The notes: generated from the letters alone by a model not told the origin. A stretch of 64,000 nucleotides of DNA from Desulfobacter hydrogenophilus (GCF_004319545.1 NZ_CP036313.1:1800501-1864500), one strand, 5' to 3'. Shown: positions 44,304 to 52,723, numbered from the stretch's first letter. Program-made: numbers and translations.

Positions 44304-45187
44304 GCCAGCCCCCCTTGCCAGACCAATCGCAGTCCATGGGTTTCGGCGGTTTTAAGAAGATGTCTCAGCATGGATGCCGTGTAGGGATAGAATATGGTGT
44401 TACCGTTTTGAAGCAGAGCCGGCCCACTACCCGGATGGCTGAGCTTGAACCGGTGGGTGGTGCAGGGGGCGTGGCAGCCGGCACTGAAATTGAATCTGGC
44501 ACCGGGCCGTCCGTTCATTCCCGCTGTAATGCAGGCCCGGCCTGTTGTGACATAGCCAAAGGGAAAATAAACGGAAACGTCAAGGTCTGAACCGTTCATT
44601 GCCAAGGCATCCGGATCGAGATCGGCATGGGGAAAAAGATCCTGCTCAAATCTTTGAATGCCAAGGTTTTTGGCCAGGGTTCTCATATTGGCATGTTGGA
44701 ACGAACAGTCATTTAAGCAGGCAGCGGCTGCTGCCGGGGTGATGTTTTTTGTGTCCAGACGGGGATCTTTAAAGCCTTTATTGAAGAGTCTTCCCATGGA
44801 CAGGCTGAATCCGGGAAATGTTTGTTTCAGATAAAGCAGGACACCCAGATCGTTTACCACCACTTCAGCGGCATGATCCCATTGATGGAATGTGTCAAAC
44901 AATTTACCCCAGGCCTTTATGCCGCCGTCGGTGAGAACCGGTGTCAGAAGGGTGACGGGCAATCCCTTTTGATCCGCAGCTTTCAACTGATTTTTCAAAT
45001 CTTTCATATCCGGCAGGCGCTTGGGAGAGAACTCGTCGCCGATATAGATACGGTCGGGTTGGGACACGATATCTTCAATATCCTGCCAGTGAAAATCATT
45101 TTCAGAGAAAAAGGTTTTAAGGCTTTCCCAGGGCTGGAGCGATTCATTGTCTGTGCCGCCACCCACCCAATGCCGGGCGATTTCCAT
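44300..45187 (-). CDS. U32 family protein, UbiV-like partner
   Basis: The start at 45187 (MEIARHWVGGG) has AAAGG eight bases upstream; an ATG five codons earlier overlaps the cytochrome stop and is possible by coupling. The 295-residue product resembles UbiV: RIYIGDEFSPKR against UbiV's IYLGEAVCSKR, VVVNDLGVLLYL, and the C-terminal Cys set GRAC...GCHAPC (C219, C238, C242 in this numbering). The first UbiV cysteine (of the EAVCSKR motif) is absent, but CLNDC (157/161) offers alternatives. It partners the UbiU-like protein, four-base overlap. Confidence 0.78.
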   Translation of the reverse strand: MEIARHWVGGGTDNESLQPWESLKTFFSENDFHWQDIEDIVSQPDRIYIGDEFSPKRLPDMKDLKNQLKAADQKGLPVTLLTPVLTDGGIKAWGKLFDTFHQWDHAAEVVVNDLGVLLYLKQTFPGFSLSMGRLFNKGFKDPRLDTKNITPAAAAACLNDCSFQHANMRTLAKNLGIQRFEQDLFPHADLDPDALAMNGSDLDVSVYFPFGYVTTGRACITAGMNGRPGARFNFSAGCHAPCTTHRFKLSHPGSGPALLQNGNTIFYPYTASMLRHLLKTAETHGLRLVWQGGLA

Positions 45188-45201
45188 GTTTGATCCTTTC
45201 A

Positions 45202-45735
45202 TCAGTCGGCCTGGGCTGTGACCGGCTCAAAAAATTTCTGTCCGTTTCTCATCTCATGGTTGTGGCAGTCCTTGCAGGGCTGGGATGCAATGTTTTTAAT
45301 CAGCTTTTTGTGGATCTCGACCTGGTCCTCCGGTTTATGGTTTTCAACATTTTTACAGGAAGAACATCGAGAATTTGGGACATGGCTCCAATAGCCCGGT
45401 TCTTTGTCTAATTCAAGAAAAAGAGGCTCTTCCTTGGGAAGGATCGGGGCATCCGGATCCCGCTTGAAATGCTCGACAAGAAACCGGACAGCGGATTTGT
45501 TCATGTCCATCCATCCCTTAACTCCAGGATCGAAATGACATTTGGCACAGTTTCTGTGGTTTTTGGCTGTTCCTGACCCCTTCCATTTTTCAATGGGAGC
45601 TTTCATTTCATGACAGACGACACAGGTTTTATCCTGAATATAACTCACTGATAATTCATGGGCAGCCAGTGCGATGGCAGGCAGAACAATGACGATGAGG
45701 ATCAGGATTAATTTTTTTTTGGATTTGGATTGCAT
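45202..45735 (-). CDS. Tetrahaem NapC/NrfH-like membrane-anchored cytochrome c
   Basis: 177 residues: N-terminal anchor/signal (KKLILILIVIVLPAIALA) and four haem sites: CVVCHEM, CAKCHF, CSSCK and CKDCH. The first has the NapC/NrfH-type trailing Met. The third is CxxCK, a lysine-ligand motif otherwise known from NrfA. Such proteins link periplasmic redox enzymes with the menaquinone pool, so this one probably takes electrons from the dihaem alpha subunit of the amine dehydrogenase. Located between qhpB and the U32 pair. Confidence 0.85.
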   Translation of the reverse strand: MQSKSKKKLILILIVIVLPAIALAAHELSVSYIQDKTCVVCHEMKAPIEKWKGSGTAKNHRNCAKCHFDPGVKGWMDMNKSAVRFLVEHFKRDPDAPILPKEEPLFLELDKEPGYWSHVPNSRCSSCKNVENHKPEDQVEIHKKLIKNIASQPCKDCHNHEMRNGQKFFEPVTAQAD

Positions 45736-45765
45736 ACTTCTACTTTGTTTCCTTTTTCAATAACG

Positions 45766-45794
45766 AAGCGGGCCGGAACTTTCCCGGCCCGCTT
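45766..45794 (-). other. Stem-loop between qhpB and the cytochrome gene
   Basis: AAGCGGGCCGG / CCGGCCCGCTT, 11-bp stem with a 7-base loop, in the 68-bp intercistronic gap. No T-run follows on the minus strand, so it is more likely an mRNA stability or partial termination element that would favour qhpCB over the downstream genes. Confidence 0.6.
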
Positions 45795-45803
45795 AAAAAA
45801 AGA

Positions 45804-46832
45804 TTATTGTTTGGACAGCATCTGAGTGGTTACCCCGTCGGACATCAACGGAATAATAGTCAGCAATTCCAGGGAATCGGCATCAAACACGCTTATGTCG
45901 GGTCCACCGGGACCGGCATAGATTTTTTTCCCGTCAGACGTAATGGCCACCGTATAGTTGGTGCCGGTTTCCAAATGGGCCATCTTCAGGGTTTCTCCGG
46001 TGGTCCGGTCCACCTTGATCAACTCATCCATGACTGCATAGATGTATTTTTGATCAGGAGACAACATACTGGAATATGCAAACCAGACGTTTTTGCCCCG
46101 CAGGTCATCCATTTCCCCGCTGTTTTTATCAATGAAAAAGTAGCCCAATCCCTTTGCATCATAGTACGGGTTGACAAAAATCCCGTGGTCACCGGGGCTG
46201 CCGGGCTGCCAGTTAGCCAGACAGTTTTTCATATCCTCGGGCTTTTTCGTGTTCAAAAAAGGCATGAGCATGTCTCGTTTACCGGTTTTCAGGCTGAACC
46301 GTTCAATGTCCTGTCCCACCAGGACCAGGTGATCCGGATCATTTCTCAAGACCACCGGCTGGGTATAGCTGGTGGGAATGGGATAATTTTTAATCATTCG
46401 TTTTTTTTCGATGTCGTAGACCACCAGTTGATCGGGCAGAACATTCAACCGGGGAATGTTTTGTTTTTTCTTGACAATGGAGCAGCAGAGAAACAATTGT
46501 TTCCCGTCATTGGATATGTTCATGCCGAAAATGGACACTTTGCTCAACTCCGTTGAAAACGGATAGGTCTCAGCCAGGGTGTTGGTGACGGTATCCACGG
46601 CATAAATGGAGTGAATCGCATTCAGGTACAACCGCTTGCCGTCGGACGAGCAGGCCGTGTTGATGATAAAATCATTGAACTCAATGGTTTTGATAACCGT
46701 GTCGGTGTCGCAGTCAATGACCTGGACGGCATTGTTCACCACGGCGTAAATATAATCCTTGGCCCCTGCAGTGGAGGCGCTCAGGAACGCCAGGATGCAG
46801 ACCGTGATCAATATCAGAACTGTTTTTTTCAT
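45804..46832 (-). CDS. qhpB: QHNDH beta subunit (beta-propeller)
   Basis: 342 residues with a signal peptide (cleavage near STAGA) and repeated propeller blades of the YVTN type (KDYIYAVVNNAVQVIDCDTD, SSDGKRLYLNA, SPDQKYIYAVMDELIKVDR, TSDGKKIYAGPGGPDISVFD). It is the seven-bladed subunit that packs against the CTQ-bearing gamma subunit in the periplasm. It lies 15 bp after qhpC. Confidence 0.9.
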   Translation of the reverse strand: MKKTVLILITVCILAFLSASTAGAKDYIYAVVNNAVQVIDCDTDTVIKTIEFNDFIINTACSSDGKRLYLNAIHSIYAVDTVTNTLAETYPFSTELSKVSIFGMNISNDGKQLFLCCSIVKKKQNIPRLNVLPDQLVVYDIEKKRMIKNYPIPTSYTQPVVLRNDPDHLVLVGQDIERFSLKTGKRDMLMPFLNTKKPEDMKNCLANWQPGSPGDHGIFVNPYYDAKGLGYFFIDKNSGEMDDLRGKNVWFAYSSMLSPDQKYIYAVMDELIKVDRTTGETLKMAHLETGTNYTVAITSDGKKIYAGPGGPDISVFDADSLELLTIIPLMSDGVTTQMLSKQ

Positions 46833-46847
46833 CCCGTATGTCTCCTT

Positions 46848-47171
46848 TTATCGTTTGTTTACGAAATTAAGGTTTCTCCAGTCCCGTTCAATGGCCTGGC
46901 ACTGGTTCTGATAATGGGGAAAGTTGGTCACATTGTCCGGGGTCTGGGCCGGCCACCAGCAGGTTTCGGAACAGGCGCTGAAATCCCTGGCACTGGACAG
47001 GCAGTTGCTCATGGGGGGTTCGGGCCGGGGATTGGTTTCCCACCCGGTGTCAAAGATCGTGGTGCAGCCGATGGGCATGCTGGTCATGATGGGATTGTCC
47101 GACATTCCCTGGACCTCATGCGCCAATTTTTTTGCTTTTTTATTCAGTGGTTTTAACCCTTTTTTCTTCAT
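46848..47171 (-). CDS. qhpC: QHNDH gamma subunit precursor (CTQ cofactor peptide)
   Basis: 107 residues, cofactor-bearing small subunit. Every cross-link position known from the family is present with the right spacing: C36/E45 and C57/D63 and C71/D79 for the thioether bridges, and C67/W73 for cysteine tryptophylquinone (SACSETCWWPAQ). The conserved end is DWRNL. Residues 1 to about 28 (MKKKGLKPLNKKAKKL...) form the leader that stays on during export and is later removed by QhpE. Trp 73 must gain two oxygens during maturation. An extra Cys (91) is present. Confidence 0.95.
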   Translation of the reverse strand: MKKKGLKPLNKKAKKLAHEVQGMSDNPIMTSMPIGCTTIFDTGWETNPRPEPPMSNCLSSARDFSACSETCWWPAQTPDNVTNFPHYQNQCQAIERDWRNLNFVNKR

Positions 47172-47237
47172 CTGATCCTCCTTAAGTCTTTGTAACGGTA
47201 TGACATTGGCTTGTTTCTTGAGTCGGTAACCCCCATG

Positions 47238-48083
47238 TTAAAATATGTAGGTCAGGCGCAGGTAAGTCCAGGAGCCATCTGTATATGCATCAGAGTCAAC
47301 GTCATGCATGTACCTTAAATTGAGCATGAGGTTTTCCTGAAGTGCATAACCCAGGTTGATGCCTAATTTTAGATTTTCACCCGGGCCATCTATACGATTA
47401 CCATCGGAATCCTCCTGATCATCAAAATCTTTCCACCATGCAGCCTGGAAAGCCAGACGAAGCTTGTCCGTCACTGCATAGCCGACGGCTGCCTCAAGTT
47501 CAAATGCATCCGATACATCTACATCCTGGTCCTCATCTTTCTGCCAGTAGTTCACGCATACGTCCAGAGACCAAGGACCGGGATACCAGCCAAAGGCCAG
47601 TTGGTGCTGAAACCACCAGGAATCAGTGCTGACTTCATCTGTGCCTGTCGGGGTATAGACAAATTCCCAGAATGAGAGAAATACTTGTTTTTTAAAATCT
47701 TCATATAAAAAGATAAAAGGGCCGACCACCAGATCTCCCAAGCCGTTATACGTACCTATATCTGCGGAGTCGTTATCATTACTTTCAACGGAAATATCCG
47801 TTAAAGCAATAATGCCGTTAACTCCCCAGGTCTTTCCAAATACTTTTCCGGCAAAATAAACCGGCCTGAAGGCGGCATAAGCCACGTCCACACCGACATC
47901 AAACGTCGTGCCGTCTTCTGTTTTGTAATCAGGCAGATGCTGATACCCGAAATAACTGACAAGGACCTTGGTTCCAACGGGTGCCGAACTGTTGTCCAGG
48001 GGATCCAGGACATCGGCTGAAGTCGGGGCCGTTAATCCGGCAAAAGCGATCAAAATAAACAAAGCAAGCCATAATTTTTTCAT
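47238..48083 (-). CDS. Outer-membrane beta-barrel transporter-like protein
   Basis: 281 residues: signal peptide (1-23), then alternating aromatic strands typical of the phenol-degradation meta-pathway (MetA/SphA-like) barrels, ending with a terminal strand YLRLTYIF (C-terminal Phe as in outer-membrane proteins). Lying inside the qhp operon, it probably lets amines enter the periplasm; this is inference from position. A family C repeat separates it from qhpD. Confidence 0.8.
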   Translation of the reverse strand: MKKLWLALFILIAFAGLTAPTSADVLDPLDNSSAPVGTKVLVSYFGYQHLPDYKTEDGTTFDVGVDVAYAAFRPVYFAGKVFGKTWGVNGIIALTDISVESNDNDSADIGTYNGLGDLVVGPFIFLYEDFKKQVFLSFWEFVYTPTGTDEVSTDSWWFQHQLAFGWYPGPWSLDVCVNYWQKDEDQDVDVSDAFELEAAVGYAVTDKLRLAFQAAWWKDFDDQEDSDGNRIDGPGENLKLGINLGYALQENLMLNLRYMHDVDSDAYTDGSWTYLRLTYIF

Positions 48084-48131
48084 TTTATTTTCTTATCCTC
48101 TATTCATATTTTAAAGTTTTTTGTATCGGTT

Positions 48132-48192
48132 CATATAACAGCCATGGGCTGACTTGGTCTATCAGTATCCAGGCTCAGCCCACAACGAAACA
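48132..48192 (+). repeat. Family C hairpin repeat between qhpD and the barrel gene
   Basis: AACAGCCATGGGCTGACTTG, CTATCAGTATCC, AGGCTCAGCCCACAACGAAA: the clearest copy, able to fold as GGGCTGA-CTTGG / CCAGG-CTCAGCCC. It is inside the qhp operon in antisense orientation relative to the genes. Confidence 0.8.
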
Positions 48193-48202
48193 ATAAAGTA
48201 AT

Positions 48203-49367
48203 TCAACAAATTATTGAGACTTTCTTATAAATTGATTCAGGCAGCGGCTCATGCCCCCTGAGCATGGACAGGTTGTCCAGAAAATCCGGGACCTGTACGG
48301 AAAGCCGGGCATATGCGTTCAGACCGGTTTCAATCCACGATTTAATCCATTGGCAATAGTGCAGATTGGGCGAAAGCAGGCTTCCCTGCCGGATACCGGC
48401 TTCATGGTAACAGCCGCCGGCACAGATGGATGCGGCCCAACAGCCATCACAGGGCTTTTTATTGGAAAGCGCCGCATTTTTCCGGAACGCTGCCAGTTTG
48501 GGCCGGTGAAAAGCCTGCTTCGGCAAACCCCAGATCCAGCAGATGGGTTAGGGATTGATAGATATCCCCCACCTCTTTGGCCAGGGTGACCCGGGCCACC
48601 ACCGGTTTGGTCATGCCGGCGCCCAGCAGTTTTTTGACCCCGGGCAGAATCACATCATAGGATGGCGACCCGTCCGGGAAACGGCGGAACCGGTCGTGGG
48701 CGGCCCTGATACCGTCAAGGCTCACGGTCATACCAATTCGGTGTTCCCGGATGAATGCAATCACCTTGTCGGTCAGGAGGGTGCCGTTGGTGGTTATGGC
48801 ATAGGAGATCTTCTTCCCTGAATCCAGGGCTTTCCTGTCTGCGTAGGCAATGGTGTCCGCTATCAGCTTTGTATTGAGCAGGGGCTCCCCGCCAAAGAAA
48901 ACCAATACCAGATCCAACAGGTTTCCACTGTTGTCAAAAAGAAAATCCACGGCCTGCCGCGCCACGGCCCGGTCCATGGGTGTGGAGACCCGGTCGGTGC
49001 CGTTCCCGTCATCGTGGTAACAATACCGGCACATGAGGTTGCAGGCCTGGGTGACATGGAGAACCAGGGTGTTGATGGGCGTGTCAACCGGGTATTCCGG
49101 TTGTTCCTTGGCCGATGTCCCTTCAGAGATCAGGACATAACTGGCCAGAAGGTCGGTCCACAATGCCTGTTTTTCCCTATCTGTCCCTTCCATAATGGTA
49201 AACAGATCAGATTGTGTAAAAACTTGTCCGGCCGTGCCGTGATCCAGAATAGATCCGGCAGGGGATTGGGGTTCCAGTTCAAATATGGTCCCGGTCCGTG
49301 TTAAAAAGACAAATTCTTTGCCCTGGGCCGTAAAGCGTTTATGATCTGCAATTTTTACCTGTTCCAT
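48203..49367 (-). pseudogene. qhpD: Radical SAM maturase QhpD, frameshifted and internally deleted
   Basis: The first part (48459-49367) has the peptide-binding N-terminus and the radical SAM motif CNLMCRYCY (C109, C113, C116), FFGGEPLLN and SLDGIRAAHDRFR. After GFSP the frame runs to a stop. The SPASM-type C-terminus (PCDGCWAASICAGGCYHEAG) is found in another frame at 48203-48526. Characterised QhpD is about 476 residues; the two parts total about 390. About 80-100 residues, including expected auxiliary-cluster cysteines, are missing between GFSP and the SPASM end. QhpD forms the intra-peptide thioether bridges in QhpC. The break could be genuine or an assembly error. Confidence 0.8.
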
Positions 49368-49374
49368 GGGTTGC

Positions 49375-51012
49375 CTATTTTATTTGGGGGATAAAATCCG
49401 GAACCGTGACTGCCAATCTGACCTTGTCGGTCAATTTGCCTGATCCGTCTTCAAATGAAGCGGTTACGGCAATGAGGCCCACGCCTTCTCTGTGCTGCTT
49501 TCTGGTTTTAATGGGCCCATAGCTGGTCACCGGTGTATAAAGTCCATTGGCAATGGAGGCGTTCAGGTATTGCATGTCATCATCGTCTTCCCGGGTTTTT
49601 TCCTCTGACAGGTGCCATTGGGCATTGACGGGCTCCAGGACCAGGTTGTCCGCAGTCCCCTGCTTGCCGTCCGGGCCAAAGGCAATCCCCCGTGCAACAA
49701 ACTGAACTCCCTGGGGCGGATAGGCCGCACCGCAGCTGACCCGCGCCCGTCCGATACGGGGGGACACGGCAATGGCATCGACTTTTTCAAATACCTTGAG
49801 CCCCTTGTAGGTCAGATCTTTTAAGTTGATGTCAGTCATTCCCACAGACGCCTGCTTGCCCACATCCACGGTCACGGTCAGGCCGGACGGGCCGGACTGG
49901 ACAATGTCCAACACCTTTATTCCGGCATTGGAAAAGGACAGATCCGCCGGAGACGCATTGGCCGGCAGATTGACGCCTACCAGGGTCAAGGTCTGGGGTT
50001 TGCCGGTATTTTTTTTCAGGCTCTGGGGAAAGGCGGCCATGATCCGCGCTGGTCCGTCGGCCTTGTAGAAAGATTCATTGCCGTAAGCATTGGTATCCTG
50101 AACCACGATCCACCATTTTCCCTTGAACTCGCCTGTGTCGGCATCCAGGTCAAACACGCCTTCAATTTGTCCGGTTGACGGGGTTGGGGCCAGTTTGTAT
50201 CTGAGATGGTATTCGCCGTACAGGGCGGCAGTTCCCACGGAAGAAACGGAAACGCCGTTCTCGTATTGTATATTTTTCTGGATACTGTACTCGTCTTCTC
50301 CTTTGGCCGTGTCCGGGGTCAGGGTGTAGGTGCCCTGATAATAGCCCATCCCAGGCTGATACCCGGCAATGGTCCAGGAACCGGTTAAATCCTGATCTTT
50401 TCTGTTTTTGAGCCACTCCCGGTATTCAGGGGTTTCAAATGGAAGCAGTTTGGACAGGTGCTGATTTAATTCCTTGGACTCTTTGAACCAATTCATTTCC
50501 CGCATCTGGGGCACGATAGTGGGATAGTAACCCAGGTGAAGGTTCCGGACTTCGTTCCACTGGCTTTGTGTATTCCGGTGGGATTTGATTTTCCCATAGG
50601 TGTGGCACCGGACACAGGCCGTAAAAATGCGCAGTTCTAAATCATTTTTTGGAATTTCCCTGTACTGGCTGTTTTCATCGCTGTTGATATAGGCGATGTT
50701 CCTGGACTCCGTGGGTGTTAAGCACAGGTCCCGGCTCAGTTCTTTAATGACCGGATAAAATTCCTCGTCACTTAACGGAGCGCTGTTGAGCCGGATCATC
50801 CGGTCCACCACCACTTTCCACTCTTCCATTGTCTTGCGGGTTTCTTCAATCACCTCAAGACGGCCCTGGGGATCTGGTTTGTGGCAGGCCGAACATTTTT
50901 GCCGAACCATGGATTGCTCGTTAAAAAGCCCCTCCCCAAAAGCGGGCGACCCTGCTAACAGCACTGATAGCAGCAGGATGACCCCCATGTTCCATTTTGC
51001 TGTTTTGCTCAT
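49375..51012 (-). CDS. qhpA: QHNDH alpha subunit (dihaem cytochrome c)
   Basis: The start at 51012 (MSKTAKWNMGV) has AAGGAG upstream. The 545-residue product has a signal peptide (LLLSVLLAGSPAFG), two c-haem sites (CSACH, CVRCH) in the N-terminal 130 residues, then beta-barrel/Ig-like domains (DLTGSWTIAGYQPGMGYYQG; GKWWIVVQDTNAYGNESFY). This is the layout of the amine dehydrogenase alpha subunit, which passes electrons from CTQ to the respiratory chain. It is preceded by a terminator hairpin after the aldehyde dehydrogenase gene and followed at 7 bp by qhpD. Confidence 0.93.
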   Translation of the reverse strand: MSKTAKWNMGVILLLSVLLAGSPAFGEGLFNEQSMVRQKCSACHKPDPQGRLEVIEETRKTMEEWKVVVDRMIRLNSAPLSDEEFYPVIKELSRDLCLTPTESRNIAYINSDENSQYREIPKNDLELRIFTACVRCHTYGKIKSHRNTQSQWNEVRNLHLGYYPTIVPQMREMNWFKESKELNQHLSKLLPFETPEYREWLKNRKDQDLTGSWTIAGYQPGMGYYQGTYTLTPDTAKGEDEYSIQKNIQYENGVSVSSVGTAALYGEYHLRYKLAPTPSTGQIEGVFDLDADTGEFKGKWWIVVQDTNAYGNESFYKADGPARIMAAFPQSLKKNTGKPQTLTLVGVNLPANASPADLSFSNAGIKVLDIVQSGPSGLTVTVDVGKQASVGMTDINLKDLTYKGLKVFEKVDAIAVSPRIGRARVSCGAAYPPQGVQFVARGIAFGPDGKQGTADNLVLEPVNAQWHLSEEKTREDDDDMQYLNASIANGLYTPVTSYGPIKTRKQHREGVGLIAVTASFEDGSGKLTDKVRLAVTVPDFIPQIK

Positions 51013-51029
51013 AAATTCATTCTCCTTAT

Positions 51030-51072
51030 TAAAAAAAGAATACGCCCCGGTAATCCGAATCACCGGGGCGTA
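51030..51072 (-). terminator. Intrinsic terminator between aldehyde dehydrogenase and qhpA
   Basis: TACGCCCCGGT / ACCGGGGCGTA, 11-bp perfect stem, followed on the minus strand by TTCTTTTTTT. It is placed between the two cistrons, so it may attenuate read-through from the aldehyde dehydrogenase into the qhp genes. Confidence 0.85.
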
Positions 51073-51078
51073 TAACGT

Positions 51079-52503
51079 CTATTCCTGTGGTGGCTTGGCC
51101 ACACTGATCACCTGGTTTACGGTATAGGCCTTGAGGCCCTCAAGACCAAATTCAGATCCCACACCGGACAGCTTGACCCCGCCGAAAGGTGCCATGGGAT
51201 GCAGTTTTCCATGGGCATTGACCCAGACCGTGCCGGCTTCAAGGCGCATGGCCACTTCTTTGGCCTTTGCCGGATCATTGGACCATGCCGATCCCCCCAG
51301 CCCCACATCAAGGGCGTTTGCCCGTTCCACAGCCTCATTAATCGTTGAATATTTGATAATGGGCAGGGCCGTGCCAAACTGTTCTTCTTTAACCAGGTCC
51401 ATGTCGTCGGTCACATCAGCCACCAGGGTCAAAGGATAAAAGTATCCCGGACTGGAAGCGGGTTCACCCCCGCACAGCACCCGGGCACCTTGTTTTTTTG
51501 CATCGTCCACATATCGTTTGACAGTTTCCAGCTGCGGCGCATTGCCCAGGGGCCCGATAAGATGGGTTTCATCCAGGCCGTCCCCCACGGGGATTTTGCT
51601 TACGTATTCGGTGAATTTTTCACAAACCGTGTCATAGTCATCCTCATGGACATAAAGACGTTTCAGTGCCGCACAGGTCTGGCCGGCATTGATGAAGCAT
51701 CCCCAGAACAAGGGTTCCAGCAGGGGCGTGATATCGGTTCCCGGCAGGATAATACCGGCATCGTTGCCGCCCAGCTCCAGGGTCAGGCTTTTTAAATTGG
51801 ACGCTGCCCGGCCCATGATGGTTTGTCCCACGGGAATGGAACCGGTAAACACTATTTTGTCGATCTCCTTGTGGGCTGACATGGCATTGCCGATGTCGGA
51901 ACTGCCCGAGACCACATTGAGGACCCCCGGGGGCAGCACTTCATTAAGCAGTTCCACCAGACGCAGGGTGGACAACGGCGTGTAGGAAGCCGGTTTCAGT
52001 ACCACGGTACACCCCACCCGGATGGCGGGCATGATGTGCCAGACCGCAATGAGCAGGGGCCAGTTCCACGGCGTGATGGATCCCACAACGCCGATGGGTT
52101 TTCTGACCAGTTCAATGGTGTCCTCCGGGTTTTCGTCCACAAGTTCCGTCTCAAGCTTCAGGGATGCCGTGACCTGGGTCCAGGCCTGGCATCCGCCGGC
52201 CTCAAACATGGAGCCGGGTCCGGAAAGGGTTTTGCCTTGTTCACGGGTGATCAGCCGGGCCAGTTCCACCTGGTGCTGTTCAATAATACCGGCCATTTGG
52301 TTCATGATCTCCACCCGTTTTTCATCAGCCATGCCCGACCATGCCGGAAACGCCTTCCGGGCCGCGGCAACCGCTTCATTCAGCTGTTCAACCGTGCCCT
52401 TGGGGCATTGGGCAAAAACCTCACCCGTTGCCGGATTGATCACGTCGAAAGTCGTGTCTGAAAACACTTTCTCGCCATTGATGATCATCGCATAATCCGT
52501 CAT
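51079..52503 (-). CDS. Aldehyde dehydrogenase (NAD(P)-dependent)
   Basis: 474 residues, ALDH superfamily, with catalytic Cys 277 (GQTCAALKR) and Glu 243 (LELGGNDAG), NAD-binding ITPWNWPL and FTGSIPVGQ. Placed directly before the amine dehydrogenase genes, it probably oxidises aldehydes made by amine oxidation to acids. AAGGAGG precedes the ATG. It is divergent from the NtrC-type regulator, with palindromes between. Confidence 0.95.
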   Translation of the reverse strand: MTDYAMIINGEKVFSDTTFDVINPATGEVFAQCPKGTVEQLNEAVAAARKAFPAWSGMADEKRVEIMNQMAGIIEQHQVELARLITREQGKTLSGPGSMFEAGGCQAWTQVTASLKLETELVDENPEDTIELVRKPIGVVGSITPWNWPLLIAVWHIMPAIRVGCTVVLKPASYTPLSTLRLVELLNEVLPPGVLNVVSGSSDIGNAMSAHKEIDKIVFTGSIPVGQTIMGRAASNLKSLTLELGGNDAGIILPGTDITPLLEPLFWGCFINAGQTCAALKRLYVHEDDYDTVCEKFTEYVSKIPVGDGLDETHLIGPLGNAPQLETVKRYVDDAKKQGARVLCGGEPASSPGYFYPLTLVADVTDDMDLVKEEQFGTALPIIKYSTINEAVERANALDVGLGGSAWSNDPAKAKEVAMRLEAGTVWVNAHGKLHPMAPFGGVKLSGVGSEFGLEGLKAYTVNQVISVAKPPQE

Positions 52504-52542
52504 TTATTCCTCCTTATTTAAAATAGTATTTTCCCAATGCAT

Positions 52543-52558
52543 ACAAATTTGGTGCCCG
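52543..52558 (-). promoter_or_regulatory. Candidate sigma-54 promoter of the aldehyde dehydrogenase/qhp genes
   Basis: On the minus strand: GGGCAC-CAAAT-TTGT. The -24 half is good, the -12 half ends GT instead of GC, so the match is imperfect. It is about 40 bp from the start codon. Confidence 0.4.
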
Positions 52559-52709
52559 GGCCGGCCGGAGGCGGGGTGCCCATGTTTTTTGAAAGAGCAA
52601 TCTGTTGAAAACATACAAAATTGAACAACTTTATTTTTTTGCTAAATTATAAACCGATGGTGATTTCGGATTGCGGTTTATTTCCGGCCGGCAAAAACAC
52701 CATAAAAAA

Positions 52710-52723
52710 TCCGAAATTTTGGA
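52710..52723. promoter_or_regulatory. Palindrome TCCGAAATTTTGGA, putative activator site 2
   Basis: A 14-bp near-perfect palindrome, about 170-190 bp upstream of the putative -12 motif, matching the site at 52810 at 13 of 14 positions. Location and spacing suit an enhancer site for an NtrC-type activator. Confidence 0.55.

Noticed and set aside
45766..45794. Intrinsic terminator between qhpB and the cytochrome gene
   Set aside because: No T-run follows the stem on the transcribed strand; listed as a stem-loop instead.
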